A stretch of DNA of 64,000 nucleotides from Hyphomicrobiales bacterium (GCA_900470805.1 UCCA01000022.1:62001-126000); one strand, 5' to 3'; shown: positions 35,832 through 44,729, counted from the stretch's first letter. Made by a program: numbers and translations. The notes: generated from the letters alone by a model not told the origin.

Positions 35832-36308
35832 CCGCCATCACGTTTCAGGATATTCGCATTGATATGCGGCACGAGTGAGTCGCGGTATCACTAAATCTGG
35901 GGATGCCAAGCCGAAATGGCGCTTTGGCAGCTGGTGACGGAACAACAAGCCGTGATGAAGACAGGAACGCGCCGTTATCACGTTACATCGGCTTGCCGGC
36001 AATGCACCGAGCGGTTGTCCTTCTCCGCAACATCGCCATGAAATACCACAGCTGCGAACATGTCCGGTGCGATGCTCTTGCAGTCTTCTTGTGCCGGCAA
36101 TGCTTGGCAAGACTGCTGGCGCCGTCTTGCGGGGATCTGCTGCGGAAGATTTCGACAACAACTCTCGGATGGCGCGATATTCATCAGATTTCGCTAATTA
36201 CTTCTACGCTTTGTTAACCACGATATTCTTATTTTGGCAGCTATAGGCTGCATGATTCCCGGGTGATGCATCAATTTATAATCTGGGGTTTTATTTACAG
36301 GATATTTT
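35832..36308. other. 477-base gap upstream of the flagellin gene
   Basis: Short frames on both strands lack ribosome sites and have no coding-like composition. The last 130 bases are AT-rich and presumably hold the flagellin promoter. I checked TTGGCAG...GGCTGCAT at 36235-36253 as a sigma-54 site, but the spacing is wrong. Nothing else is supported. Confidence 0.5.
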
Positions 36309-38021
36309 GTGACGTCGGTTATCACCAATACATCCGCGATGAGTGCCCTTCAAACCTTGAGGTCTCTCAACTCTGGCCTGCAGTCCACGCAAAACCACGT
36401 TTCCTCCGGCTTGCGCGTCGAGACGGCGTCCGACAACGCCGCCTACTGGGCAATTGCCACGACGATGCGATCGGACAACAAGGCCATATCCGCGGTCTCG
36501 GACGCTCTGGGAATGGCAGCCGCCAAGGTCGATACGGCTTATGCCGGCACCGATCAGATCGTCGATGTGCTCACCGAGTTCAAGGCCAAGCTTGTCGCCG
36601 CGACCGAAGACGGTATCGACAAGGCGAAAATCCAGGATGAGCTCGCCCAGCTCAACCTGCAGGCGGAAAGCGTCGTCGCGTCCTCCAGCTTCAATGGTGT
36701 CAACTGGTTGACGACGGACGCCCCGACGCATCTGATGCTCACCGATGACCTGACAGCCTCGGTCATTTCTTCGTTCACGAGGTCTAACGATGGCTCGGTT
36801 GCTGTCGATTCCGCGAGCGTCAATCTGAAATTGAGCAGCATGCTCAATACCGGCGGCGGCGGCATCCTTCAGAAGGAGCTTGGCGGTGTTGGCGATATCG
36901 GCGGCTTCCGCGACACCGGCATCAATTCCACCGCGCATGAAGGCCACGAGAGCCACCACTTCACCGGCCCGGCCACTTTCAGCAATACCGATTATATCGA
37001 GTTCGATCTGTTGGTCGATGCCGGGGATTATTCCGCTGGCGACACGTTCACCGCGCTGAGGATCGACAAGTCGGTAATCGACGATGCGCTCCAGACGACG
37101 GATGGAACGATCCGCAACGCGTCGGATATGCGCAAGGTCCTCGATAAGGTTTTCACCGACAACGGCGTTCCCGCCACTGCCAACGAGTTGAGGTTCACCG
37201 GCTCGCTCGGCGCCGCCGATTTCGAGATCGGCTCGCTGGAGACTTCCGGAAACGAAGGCTCGAGCATCGACATCACCGGCGTGACGTCCGACTTCGGTGG
37301 CGTTCACCCTTCGGGATTCGCGCTTGGCCTCGAGGATGCGCCGGTTTCCAACCACGACAACATGTATCCGGAGGCCAGTATCGTGTTCGGCAGAGCGTTC
37401 ACCGTATCCGAGCAGGCTTCAATCTATTTCGACGTTCAGGTTGGCCCCGGTTCGCTGCAGACCTACACGATCGACCGTGCCACCGTCGATGCAGCCCTTG
37501 GCACCAGCGACGGCTATGTCGGCAATGCAACCGATCTTGCTTCGGTCATCGCTTACGCGTCGGCCGGCAGTGGTTTGGCAGTGACGGCGTCCGACCCGAG
37601 GATAACCTTTTCGGCGGACAGGACCCTCTACCCGGAAGCCGGCAATCGTGCCGCGAGGGTCAGCGTCGGCAACGTCCGCTCCGATCCGCCATGGACGCTG
37701 GAATTCGATCTCGATGAAGTCGACGTCACCAGTTCTTCCTTCAGCATCGACGAGTACATCACCGGCGTCGAATACATGCTGAAGCGATCGATCGAAAGCG
37801 CCAGCACGCTAGGATCGCTGCAAAGCCGCATCGACGGACAGACCCAGTTCGCCAGTAAGCTGATGGACAGCCTCGACAGCGGCATCGGCTACCTCGTCGA
37901 TGCCGACATGGAACAGGAATCGTCAAGATTGGCTGCGCAGCAGACACAGCAGCAGTTGGCCATTCAGGCGCTGTCGATCGCCAACTCCGCCCCCGGCAAC
38001 ATCGTCAGCCTGTTCCAGTAA
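36309..38021 (+). CDS. Orphan flagellin with enlarged, duplicated central domain
   Basis: 570 residues, against roughly 300-430 for most rhizobial flagellins. The start is GTG at 36309, giving the typical TSVITNTSAMSALQTLRSLN. Conserved D0/D1 helices fill residues 1-140 and 480-570, ending ALSIANSAPGNIVSLFQ. The middle (about 218-458) is made of two related units, each with an I-x-FD-x-x-V strand, an ID(K/R)-x-x-(I/V)D-x-AL helix and a (T/S)DG-x-x-(R/G)NA-(S/T)D-(M/L) segment. It should be exported by the flagellar apparatus and packed into the filament with the central units on the outside. No other flagellar gene is near. Confidence 0.85.
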   Translation: MTSVITNTSAMSALQTLRSLNSGLQSTQNHVSSGLRVETASDNAAYWAIATTMRSDNKAISAVSDALGMAAAKVDTAYAGTDQIVDVLTEFKAKLVAATEDGIDKAKIQDELAQLNLQAESVVASSSFNGVNWLTTDAPTHLMLTDDLTASVISSFTRSNDGSVAVDSASVNLKLSSMLNTGGGGILQKELGGVGDIGGFRDTGINSTAHEGHESHHFTGPATFSNTDYIEFDLLVDAGDYSAGDTFTALRIDKSVIDDALQTTDGTIRNASDMRKVLDKVFTDNGVPATANELRFTGSLGAADFEIGSLETSGNEGSSIDITGVTSDFGGVHPSGFALGLEDAPVSNHDNMYPEASIVFGRAFTVSEQASIYFDVQVGPGSLQTYTIDRATVDAALGTSDGYVGNATDLASVIAYASAGSGLAVTASDPRITFSADRTLYPEAGNRAARVSVGNVRSDPPWTLEFDLDEVDVTSSSFSIDEYITGVEYMLKRSIESASTLGSLQSRIDGQTQFASKLMDSLDSGIGYLVDADMEQESSRLAAQQTQQQLAIQALSIANSAPGNIVSLFQ

Positions 38022-38056
38022 CGCCTGATGGCCCTGATCTTTCTTCTTCTGCGGCG

Positions 38057-38296
38057 TCAGCCGGAGATGATGGCCGACAGCCGCTGCAGATCCGCCAGCT
38101 TGACATCGACCGCCACGGGCTCCGTCTGCTGGACGCGAAACCAAGCCGCCGCCTCGCGAACGCGCTCGCCATGCGGGGCCGGATATCCGCCGAGGCGGAT
38201 CACCCATTCCCGGACGGTCTCGCGCTCCATGCGCCCCGCCAGATATCGGTCGTGAACGGTCTTCGCCGAAGCGACCAGATCGGAAGTGTTATTCAC
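38057..38296 (-). CDS. Hypothetical protein, 79 residues
   Basis: A soluble, helical protein with a GTG start at 38296 and GAGGG nine bases upstream. It has a central RLAGRMERETVREWVIRLGGYP-like helical stretch with many charges and no signal or membrane segment. I do not recognise a family. It faces the flagellin gene tail-to-tail across 35 bases, and the neighbouring small gene on the same strand starts 114 bases from it. A real gene is likely from its codon use and ribosome site. Confidence 0.55.
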   Translation of the reverse strand: MNNTSDLVASAKTVHDRYLAGRMERETVREWVIRLGGYPAPHGERVREAAAWFRVQQTEPVAVDVKLADLQRLSAIISG

Positions 38297-38410
38297 AAGC
38301 GCCCTCGTTCCATCGGCAATTCATCGCCGAGCCGCCTTCTTAGCGCGTTGCGCCACGCACGGCCACCGCGATCATGCCGTTTGTCGACCGGCTGTGGATG
38401 ACGATCGAAG

Positions 38411-38758
38411 TCAGACCTCTTCCTTCTTCTTGATCTTCACCTTCGGCTCCACAGGCGCGTCCGGGGTCGGCGCAAGCAGCTTGCGCAGCGACGAGATCTT
38501 GTCCTCCACCAGCGGCCGGAACCGCGTCGCGCGAAACGGCATGTCGGCGGCGCCATAGCCTTCCGGACCGTCGTCATTGCCACGATCGATCTCCGCGAGC
38601 TTCACGCCGAAGAAGGTCCCGTCGATGTAATGCGTATATTCGCCGACCCAGCGCAGCGTATAGATCTCGCCCTTGCGGATTCCCTGGTCGATGCTGACGT
38701 TCTTGAACTTGTCGTCGATGCAGACAACCTTCTGGCCGACGTGAAAATCATAGCTCAT
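38411..38758 (-). CDS. Hypothetical protein, 115 residues, SH3-like N-terminus
   Basis: It begins MSYDFHVGQKVVCIDDKF and continues with GIRKGEIYTLRWVGEY, a spacing that resembles small SH3-like barrels, then an acidic middle and a lysine-rich tail (VEPKVKIKKKEEV). No signal sequence. Similar short proteins are common as uncharacterised genes in rhizobia, including near phage genes; no other phage gene is seen here. Function unknown. Confidence 0.6.
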   Translation of the reverse strand: MSYDFHVGQKVVCIDDKFKNVSIDQGIRKGEIYTLRWVGEYTHYIDGTFFGVKLAEIDRGNDDGPEGYGAADMPFRATRFRPLVEDKISSLRKLLAPTPDAPVEPKVKIKKKEEV

Positions 38759-39079
38759 CTCAGGATCTCCGCTTCACCACTTCGCGCCAAGCGCTTCATT
38801 CTTCAGATAGCGCAATGCCAAGGCAACATCGAGTCGCCGGTCGCGACCACCTGTCTAAGCGCGCATGGCAAAGAGAAGATTAAGGTGCGGGTTGAAAAGC
38901 GGGTGAGACCCGATGGTGCTCATCAATTGAAAAAAACTGGAAATGAACAACTAGAACAAGAAACCCCGCCACGCTTGTTATCGCCTTGGCGGGGTCTGCC
39001 TCCACGGAGGTCTTGAGGCTGAACGGCTTTCGCCGCCAGCGGACGGATTTAATATGGGGATTCGTAAATTAACGTCAAG
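38759..39079. other. 321-base gap with one terminator-like hairpin
   Basis: No supported gene. ACCCCGCCA (38963-38971) pairs with TGGCGGGGT (38987-38995) around a 15-base loop, preceded by AGAAA and followed by CTGCC, so it could act weakly as a terminator of the minus-strand toxin gene. The stretch just before it is unusually A-rich. Confidence 0.5.
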
Positions 39080-39487
39080 TTAAAATCCCAGTCCTGCCAT
39101 CACGCCAGTACGTATTCTTTCGAACGTTTCTTCATCAATCTGACGCGTCAGGTATTTCCTCTTTCCCTCCTGGTCTCGCCCGCTTCTAAAGAAGTCAAGG
39201 CGATCGAAGCACACCGTGGCAATCATATCGCACTTCGCCCACATCAATTTGGAATCAAAGGGTGTTGGCAGAGGTGGGTCAAGTGTCAGTTGGACCACAT
39301 AGCCGACATCGTGTGTCGGTGGGGTAGTTGACAAAGGTACCACTGCGCAAAGTCCGTCCCTACGAGGAAGACGAGGCGAGATAACGACGACTGGCCTCCG
39401 CTTCACCATTTCGGGCGAGCGCAAGCCACCAAGCGAGTAATCGCATAGCAAAAGGGTTCTTGGTGGGACGGCATAGCGAATAGACAT
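39080..39487 (-). CDS. PemK/MazF-type toxin-like endoribonuclease
   Basis: 135 residues. The core RRPVVVISPRLPRRDGLCAVVPLSTTPP and a following beta-strand set (GYVVQLTL...LMWAKCDMIATVCFDRLDFF) match the MazF/PemK barrel, which cleaves mRNA when free of its antitoxin. No antitoxin frame is seen either before or after it: the 200 bases upstream run into tRNA-Thr, and downstream is the gap at 38759-39079. It is more AT-rich than its neighbours and lies beside a tRNA, which is compatible with transfer. Whether it is toxic or has become a house-keeping RNase is not known. Confidence 0.75.
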   Translation of the reverse strand: MSIRYAVPPRTLLLCDYSLGGLRSPEMVKRRPVVVISPRLPRRDGLCAVVPLSTTPPTHDVGYVVQLTLDPPLPTPFDSKLMWAKCDMIATVCFDRLDFFRSGRDQEGKRKYLTRQIDEETFERIRTGVMAGLGF

Positions 39488-39703
39488 TCGTGATAGTTAA
39501 CCAAAATTGCCACAATTATTTAGCTGAAAATTATTTCTTTCCCTGTCGCTGCCCAAGGCGTTGTAAACCGAACGGCTTTGGCGATGGTAAATGAAGTAGA
39601 ATACGCGCCAGACTTTATAAATCACGTGGGAGCGAACAAGAAATGCCTCACCGGAATGTCCCACCTGTGGAAACCAGAAGCAAGTCTTTGATTTAAAAGG
39701 AAA

Positions 39704-39779
39704 TGGTGCCGCTTGCAGGACTCGAACCTGCGACCCCATCATTACGAATGATGTGCTCTACCACCTGAGCTAAAGCGGC
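39704..39779 (-). tRNA. tRNA-Thr (anticodon CGT)
   Basis: A complete cloverleaf: acceptor GCCGCTT/AAGCGGC (39773-39779 with 39708-39714), D-arm GCTCAGGTGGTAGAGC, anticodon loop TTCGTAA, TPsiC loop GTTCGAGTC, and an encoded CCA (39704-39706). It reads ACG codons. Confidence 0.95.
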
Positions 39780-39910
39780 AACGGCGGGTGGCTGGTAATG
39801 CGGCCCGCGATTTGCATGGCGCTGATACAGGCATTGGCAGAAGATTTCAAGCGCCCTGTCGCGTCTTTGGAAAAAAAGAACGGCGTTGTGGAAAGCCAGT
39901 CAGGTCGGCG

Positions 39911-40870
39911 TCAGAGTGCCAGTCGGGCGCGCGCCGCCTTGTATTCCGTCTCAAGTCGATCGACCAGTTTCGCGACCGGTTCCACCGCCTTGACGGCGCC
40001 GATGCCCTGGCCGCTGCCCCATACGTCCTTCCATGCCTTGGCGCCGCCCACAGCCTGCTCGAAATCCATCTTCGAGGGGTCTGCGACCGGCAGGTTGTCG
40101 GGGTCGAGGCCGACGGCTTTCACCGAGGGCTTGAGATAATTGCCGTGCACGCCGGTGAAATAGTTGGAGTAGACGATGTCGCCAGCCGCGCCCTCGACGA
40201 TCGCCCGCTTGTAGGCGTCGGACGCGCGCGCTTCCTCGGTGGCGATGAACGGCGAGCCGATATAGGCCATGTCGGCGCCCATCGCCTGCGCCGCCAGGAT
40301 GCCGCCGCCCGTAGCGATCGCGCCGCCGAGCAGCAACGGTCCTTCGAACCATTCACGGATTTCCTGCACCAGCGCGAAGGGCGACAGCGTGCCCGCGTGG
40401 CCGCCGGCGCCTGCCGCCACCGCGATAAGTCCGTCTGCGCCCTTGCGGATCGCCGAGTGGGCGTGGCGGTTGTTGATGACGTCGTGCAGCACGATGCCGC
40501 CATAGGAGTGCACTGCCGCATTGACCTCGGGCACGGCGCCGAGCGAGGAGATCACGATAGGCACCTTGTATTTGACGCACAGCATCAGGTCGTGCTCGAG
40601 CCGCTTGTTCGACATGTGGACGATCTGGTTGACGGCAAACGGCGCGGCCGACCGGTCGGGATGCGCAGCGTCGTGCGCGGCGAGCTCCTCGGTCATCATC
40701 GCCAGCCATTCGTCCAGCTGGCTCTCCGGCCGCGCGTTTAGCGCCGGAAACGCGCCGATGATGCCCGTCTTGCACTGCGCCAGCGTCAGCGCCGGGTGCG
40801 AGATGATGAACAGCGGCGAGGCGACGACAGGCAGTCGCAGATTTTGCATCAGGATCGGGGGCAGGGCCAT
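39911..40870 (-). CDS. Nitronate monooxygenase (2-nitropropane dioxygenase family)
   Basis: 319 residues of an FMN TIM barrel. It starts with PILMQNLRLPVVASPLFIISHP and contains the flavin-phosphate region AVAAGAGGHAG (with the catalytic histidine of the family) and GGAIATGGGILAAQAMGADMAYIGSPFIAT. It would oxidise alkyl nitronates such as propionate-3-nitronate, which some plants make. A double TTGACGT-type palindrome lies 16-37 bases before the start, so the gene probably belongs to the same regulon as the acyl-CoA ligase gene at 14187-15887. Confidence 0.9.
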   Translation of the reverse strand: MALPPILMQNLRLPVVASPLFIISHPALTLAQCKTGIIGAFPALNARPESQLDEWLAMMTEELAAHDAAHPDRSAAPFAVNQIVHMSNKRLEHDLMLCVKYKVPIVISSLGAVPEVNAAVHSYGGIVLHDVINNRHAHSAIRKGADGLIAVAAGAGGHAGTLSPFALVQEIREWFEGPLLLGGAIATGGGILAAQAMGADMAYIGSPFIATEEARASDAYKRAIVEGAAGDIVYSNYFTGVHGNYLKPSVKAVGLDPDNLPVADPSKMDFEQAVGGAKAWKDVWGSGQGIGAVKAVEPVAKLVDRLETEYKAARARLAL

Positions 40871-40885
40871 GGGTCACCGAAAAAA

Positions 40886-40907
40886 TTGACGTTTACGAAA
40901 ACGTCAA
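40886..40907. promoter_or_regulatory. Double TTGACGT-type operator upstream of the monooxygenase
   Basis: A 9-bp inverted repeat, TTGACGTTT and AAACGTCAA, around ACGA. Its first and last 16 bases each match the palindrome at 16015-16030 (or its complement) at 14 positions, so it looks like two overlapping sites. Position just before the start suits repression. Confidence 0.55.
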
Positions 40908-41128
40908 CGTGATAGCAGAGAGTTTTCGCCGGGAAAAGAGTGCGCGCGCGGTTCGCAAAGATCGGCGGCTGCTATAGATAGAGGGCGCAGGCGGCGCGCT
41001 TGTGCCACTATCCGCTGCCAAGGCGTTGCAGGAAATTGCGCAAGGCTTGCGATTTATTGCGTCAGCCGCTACCGCATTTGCATATTGTTAAGCATGATGG
41101 TGCCAGCCATCGGATTGAAGGATCGGAC

Positions 41129-42346
41129 GTGAGCGGATTAGAAACGGCCATCAGAACGGCACTCGACAATGCCGATCGCGACAATCCCGAAGTCCGAGCG
41201 AAGATCTATCAGTCCGCACGCCAGGCGCTGGAAGCCGGACTGCGCAAGCAGGATATCACCGACACCGAAGCGGTGGCCCATCATCGCCACCGGCTTGAAA
41301 CGACGATCCACATGATCGAGGCCGAGGAGCGGCAGCGCCTGCATCCGCGCCAGGCGCCGCCGCAGGTGCCGGTCCCACCTGTCGTGGAGGTGCCGCAGGC
41401 CGTACCAGCGCCGCAGGCCGTGGAAGTGCCGCCCGTGGTCGAGATGCCGCAGCCGGCTCCCCCGCGTGCCCGTGAGGCCTTCGACGGCCCCTCGCTCGGT
41501 GGCGAAACCCGCGTGCCGGATATAGCTGTCGCAAGCGATCGCTTCGACGATGACGACAGCGGTCTGGCCGGTCTCCACGCCGGCAGTACCGATCATCTGG
41601 GCGCCGCGCCGGCGGCATCCGAAGGCTTTGTCGCCGATCGGAAGCCGGCCACCGCCGATTTCCGACCCGAGCGCGCGGTAGCCCGCCGCAAGCCGCGCAA
41701 GTTCTTCTCCCGTCTGTTGGTCTGGTGCGTGCTGTTGGCGTTCATCGGCATGGGTGCCTGGTGGGCCTACACCTCGGGCGTGTTGCTGACGGCTGCCCAG
41801 CGCGACACCAGCGTTGCCAATCCGCCGGCCACCACGACGCCGGAGGATTTCGACGGCGCCAGCGAGGCGCCGGTGATTGATCCGCAAAATTCCTTCTCGG
41901 CCGCCTGGATCGAGGTGTTCAAGCCGTCGGATGCCAGCAAGGTGATTAAGGGCGCCCAGTCGCGTGTCGAGAACGTCGCCGAAAACGATGGCCCGGCGTT
42001 GCGCCTGACCTCGCAGAGCAACGGCAGCGACGGTAATGTCGGCGTCAGCGTTCCGGCCGATGTCCTGCAGCAGCTGGCCGGCAAGTCGTCGACCATCGCC
42101 ATCACCCTTCAATCGACATCGGACGAGCCGACGCAGATCACCGTCGAATGCGATTTCCAGTCGCTCGGCGATTGCGCCCGCCACCGATTCACGGTCAACC
42201 GGGAAAAGTCGGATGTGCTGCTGCAGGTCCGGTTCGATCGTTCGCTGGCGCCGAATGCGGCCGGCACGCTGCTGATCAACAGCGATGTGGACGGCAAGGC
42301 GAGAGGGATCAACCTCTACGCCGTGCGCATCCTGCCGGGGCAATAG
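41129..42346 (+). CDS. Hypothetical proline-rich single-pass membrane protein
   Basis: 405 residues from a GTG at 41129 (AAGGA eight bases before); an open frame from 41000 has no ribosome site. Residues 1-70 are charged and helical (YQSARQALEAGLRKQD). Residues 75-130 are rich in Pro/Val/Gln repeats. Residues 190-205 are strongly basic, followed by one membrane helix (LLVWCVLLAFIGMGAWWAY). The remaining 170 residues would be periplasmic, a beta-rich domain without a family I recognise. It ends one base before the ppk2 stop on the other strand. It is likely a conserved rhizobial gene of unknown role. Confidence 0.7.
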   Translation: MSGLETAIRTALDNADRDNPEVRAKIYQSARQALEAGLRKQDITDTEAVAHHRHRLETTIHMIEAEERQRLHPRQAPPQVPVPPVVEVPQAVPAPQAVEVPPVVEMPQPAPPRAREAFDGPSLGGETRVPDIAVASDRFDDDDSGLAGLHAGSTDHLGAAPAASEGFVADRKPATADFRPERAVARRKPRKFFSRLLVWCVLLAFIGMGAWWAYTSGVLLTAAQRDTSVANPPATTTPEDFDGASEAPVIDPQNSFSAAWIEVFKPSDASKVIKGAQSRVENVAENDGPALRLTSQSNGSDGNVGVSVPADVLQQLAGKSSTIAITLQSTSDEPTQITVECDFQSLGDCARHRFTVNREKSDVLLQVRFDRSLAPNAAGTLLINSDVDGKARGINLYAVRILPGQ

Positions 42347-43228
42347 CTATTTCAGGAAGCCCGGTCCCGAGCCGATGATCTTGTCGTCGAGCTTGCCGAT
42401 CGCATCCTTGTCCTTGCCGTCGTAGTCGATCGTCTTCAGCAGATGCCGGATCAGGTTCAGCCGCGCCCGGCGCTTGTCGTTGGCGTGGATGACGGTCCAG
42501 GGTGCGAATTCCGTATGCGTTTCCTTCAGCATCCGGTCGCGCTTGTCGCTGTAGTCGCCCCATTTCGTCAGCGCCGCGATATCCATCGATGAAAGCTTCC
42601 AGACCTTCAGCGGGTCGTGGCGGCGGTCGTGGAAGCGCTTCAGCTGCATCTCGCGGCCGATATCGAGGTAGAACTTGAAGAAGAAGATGCCCTCGTGGGC
42701 GATGACCTTCTCGATCTGCGGAGTCTGCTGCAGGAAGTCCTCATATTGCTTCGGCGTACAGAAGCCCATGACCGGCTCGACGCCGGCGCGGTTGTACCAG
42801 GAGCGGTCGAACAGCACGAATTCGCCGGCCGTGGGAAACTGCGCCACGTAGCGCTGGAAATACCACTGCCCGGCCTCCCGGTCGGTCGGCTTTGTCAGCG
42901 CCACGACGCGCGCCAGGCGAGGGTTCATGTGCGCCGAGGACGCCGAGATCGCGCCGCCCTTGCCGGCAGCATCGCGGCCCTCGAACAGCGCCATCACCCG
43001 CTTGCCGGTCGCCTGGAGCCAGAATTGCAGCTTGACCAGCTCGACTTGCAGCTTCTTCAGCTCGTCGATGTAGTCTTCTTCCTTGAGCTTCTTGTTATAA
43101 GGGAAGTCGCCGGATTTCAGCGCCTCTTCCTCGACCCAATCAGGCAGGACGGGATCATCGACATCGAAGACGCGCTTCTTGCCGCGGATATCCAGTTCAA
43201 CTGCTCTGCTTTCGACATCATCGGCCAT
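42347..43228 (-). CDS. ppk2: Polyphosphate kinase 2
   Basis: 293 residues. The PPK2 signatures are present: Walker A GRDAAGKGG near residue 85, LFDRSWYNRAGVEPVMGFC as lid and Walker B region, and KFYLDIGREMQLKRFHDR. Such enzymes transfer phosphate between polyphosphate and nucleoside diphosphates, usually favouring GTP or ATP formation. The start at 43228 has GGAGG upstream; a longer frame to 43369 overlaps phoR and is rejected. Divergent from phoR with 139 bases between, which places phosphate storage next to phosphate sensing. Confidence 0.93.
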   Translation of the reverse strand: MADDVESRAVELDIRGKKRVFDVDDPVLPDWVEEEALKSGDFPYNKKLKEEDYIDELKKLQVELVKLQFWLQATGKRVMALFEGRDAAGKGGAISASSAHMNPRLARVVALTKPTDREAGQWYFQRYVAQFPTAGEFVLFDRSWYNRAGVEPVMGFCTPKQYEDFLQQTPQIEKVIAHEGIFFFKFYLDIGREMQLKRFHDRRHDPLKVWKLSSMDIAALTKWGDYSDKRDRMLKETHTEFAPWTVIHANDKRRARLNLIRHLLKTIDYDGKDKDAIGKLDDKIIGSGPGFLK

Positions 43229-43367
43229 GGTGATCCTCCTCGGCGCATCTGCTGAGGTCAGGCGATCACATTTCCTTTTGAAAATCAAACATCTTGGTGC
43301 TGATCGAGATTCTGTGCGTCGCATGCACCCAAAGTGCGATTGCTGGCGACACCAGTAAACTTCTGTC

Positions 43368-44693
43368 ATGAAAGACCGCTATCAGGCAAAGTTTGATAGC
43401 CAACGAACAACGATTCGACGTCGCGAGGGGAACTTGGAAGAGCAAACGCCATGGACGGGCAAACTGATGGCTCGCATCGCTCGGCAGAGCTTCGTGCTCT
43501 TTGTCGCGCTGGCGATCGCCGTCATTGCCTTTACCGCCGGAATGAACGGATGGGGTGTTCTCGGCCTGCTGCTGATCATGGTTCTCGCCATCCTCTGCTC
43601 GTCGCCGCCGCGCGCCAGCGTCCAGCCGCCGCTAACGGCTGACACGATCGAGGAACCGATCGTCCGAAGCCTGCTGCCGGAAGTATCGGCCACGTTGTCG
43701 GCGCTCGACGTCCCGGTCATGGTCATTGCCAGTGATGCATCGGTGCTGTTCCAGAACCGTGCGGCCGAAAAAGCCTTTGGCGAGATGATCATCGGCGCCC
43801 ATATCTCCGCCCGTCTGCGCTCGCCCGGCATTCTCGACATGGTGCGCGAGACCATCGTCACCAATGCGCCGAACCAGATCGAACACTCCGAGCGGCTGCC
43901 TTCCGAGCGCGTCTATATCGTGCGCAGTTCGCCGATCGAGCTTGGGTCCGAAGCTGGAAACGGCGAGCGGCTGTTCATGCTGGCCTTTCGCGACATATCG
44001 GAAGTGCGCCGCCTCGATCGCATGCGGTCCGATTTCGTCGCCAATGCCAGCCATGAACTGCGCACGCCTCTCGCCTCGCTGCGCGGTTTCATCGAGACCA
44101 TCCAGGGCCCGGCCAAGAACGATTTCAAGGCGCAGGAGCGATTCCTCGGCATCATGTTCGATCAGACCACCCGCATGAGCCGGCTGGTGGACGATCTGTT
44201 GTCGCTGTCGCGGCTCGAGCTGAAGTCCCATATTGCGCCGGACGAGAAGGTGGATCTCGTTCCGCTGCTCGGCCATGTCCGCGATGCGCTGCTGCCGTTG
44301 GCAAGGGATGTCGGCGTCGATATCGCCCTGCACCTGCCGGAAGGCAAGGCGGAGGTTGCCGGCGATCGCGACGAACTTGTCCAGGTGTTTGAAAACCTGA
44401 TGGAAAACGCCTGCAAATACGGGCAGGAGGGCAAGTCGGTCGACGTCTTCCTCAAGAACGCGCCCAATACGCCCGTCGAGGTCACCGTCGTCGACAAGGG
44501 GCCGGGTATTCCGGCCGAGCATGTGCCGCGGCTCACCGAGCGTTTCTACCGCGTCAACATCGAGGACAGCCGCTCGAAGAAGGGCACCGGCCTCGGCCTT
44601 GCAATCGTCAAGCACATCCTCACGCGCCATCGCGCAAGGCTGATCGTGAAGTCGGAAGTTGGCAAGGGAACCAGCTTTACCGTGCGGTTTTGA
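43368..44693 (+). CDS. phoR: Phosphate-regulon sensor histidine kinase PhoR
   Basis: 441 residues. Two helices at about 34-80 anchor it in the membrane with almost no periplasmic loop. A PAS-like domain lies at 105-215. The phosphorylated histidine sits in VANASHELRTPLASL, followed by an ATPase domain with NLMENACKYG (N box), DKGPGIP (G1) and GTGLGLAIV (G2). It phosphorylates PhoB when phosphate is scarce and is held back by PstSCAB and PhoU, all encoded just downstream. Start choice at 43368 is uncertain; ATG at 43467 would lack the first basic segment. Confidence 0.92.
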   Translation: MKDRYQAKFDSQRTTIRRREGNLEEQTPWTGKLMARIARQSFVLFVALAIAVIAFTAGMNGWGVLGLLLIMVLAILCSSPPRASVQPPLTADTIEEPIVRSLLPEVSATLSALDVPVMVIASDASVLFQNRAAEKAFGEMIIGAHISARLRSPGILDMVRETIVTNAPNQIEHSERLPSERVYIVRSSPIELGSEAGNGERLFMLAFRDISEVRRLDRMRSDFVANASHELRTPLASLRGFIETIQGPAKNDFKAQERFLGIMFDQTTRMSRLVDDLLSLSRLELKSHIAPDEKVDLVPLLGHVRDALLPLARDVGVDIALHLPEGKAEVAGDRDELVQVFENLMENACKYGQEGKSVDVFLKNAPNTPVEVTVVDKGPGIPAEHVPRLTERFYRVNIEDSRSKKGTGLGLAIVKHILTRHRARLIVKSEVGKGTSFTVRF

Positions 44694-44729
44694 CATAAAA
44701 CCGCAATCAAACGAGTCATGCTGGAATTT

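Noticed and set aside
35838..36217. Several 60-110 codon frames upstream of the flagellin gene
   Set aside because: No ribosome site, overlapping each other on both strands, and Cys/Arg-rich shadow-like composition.
36235..36253. Possible sigma-54 promoter before the flagellin gene
   Set aside because: The GG and GC elements are not at the required spacing of ten intervening bases.
39497..39742. 81-codon minus-strand frame before the toxin gene, considered as an antitoxin
   Set aside because: Its first codons are the tRNA-Thr gene read in another frame, and the rest has no antitoxin-like features.
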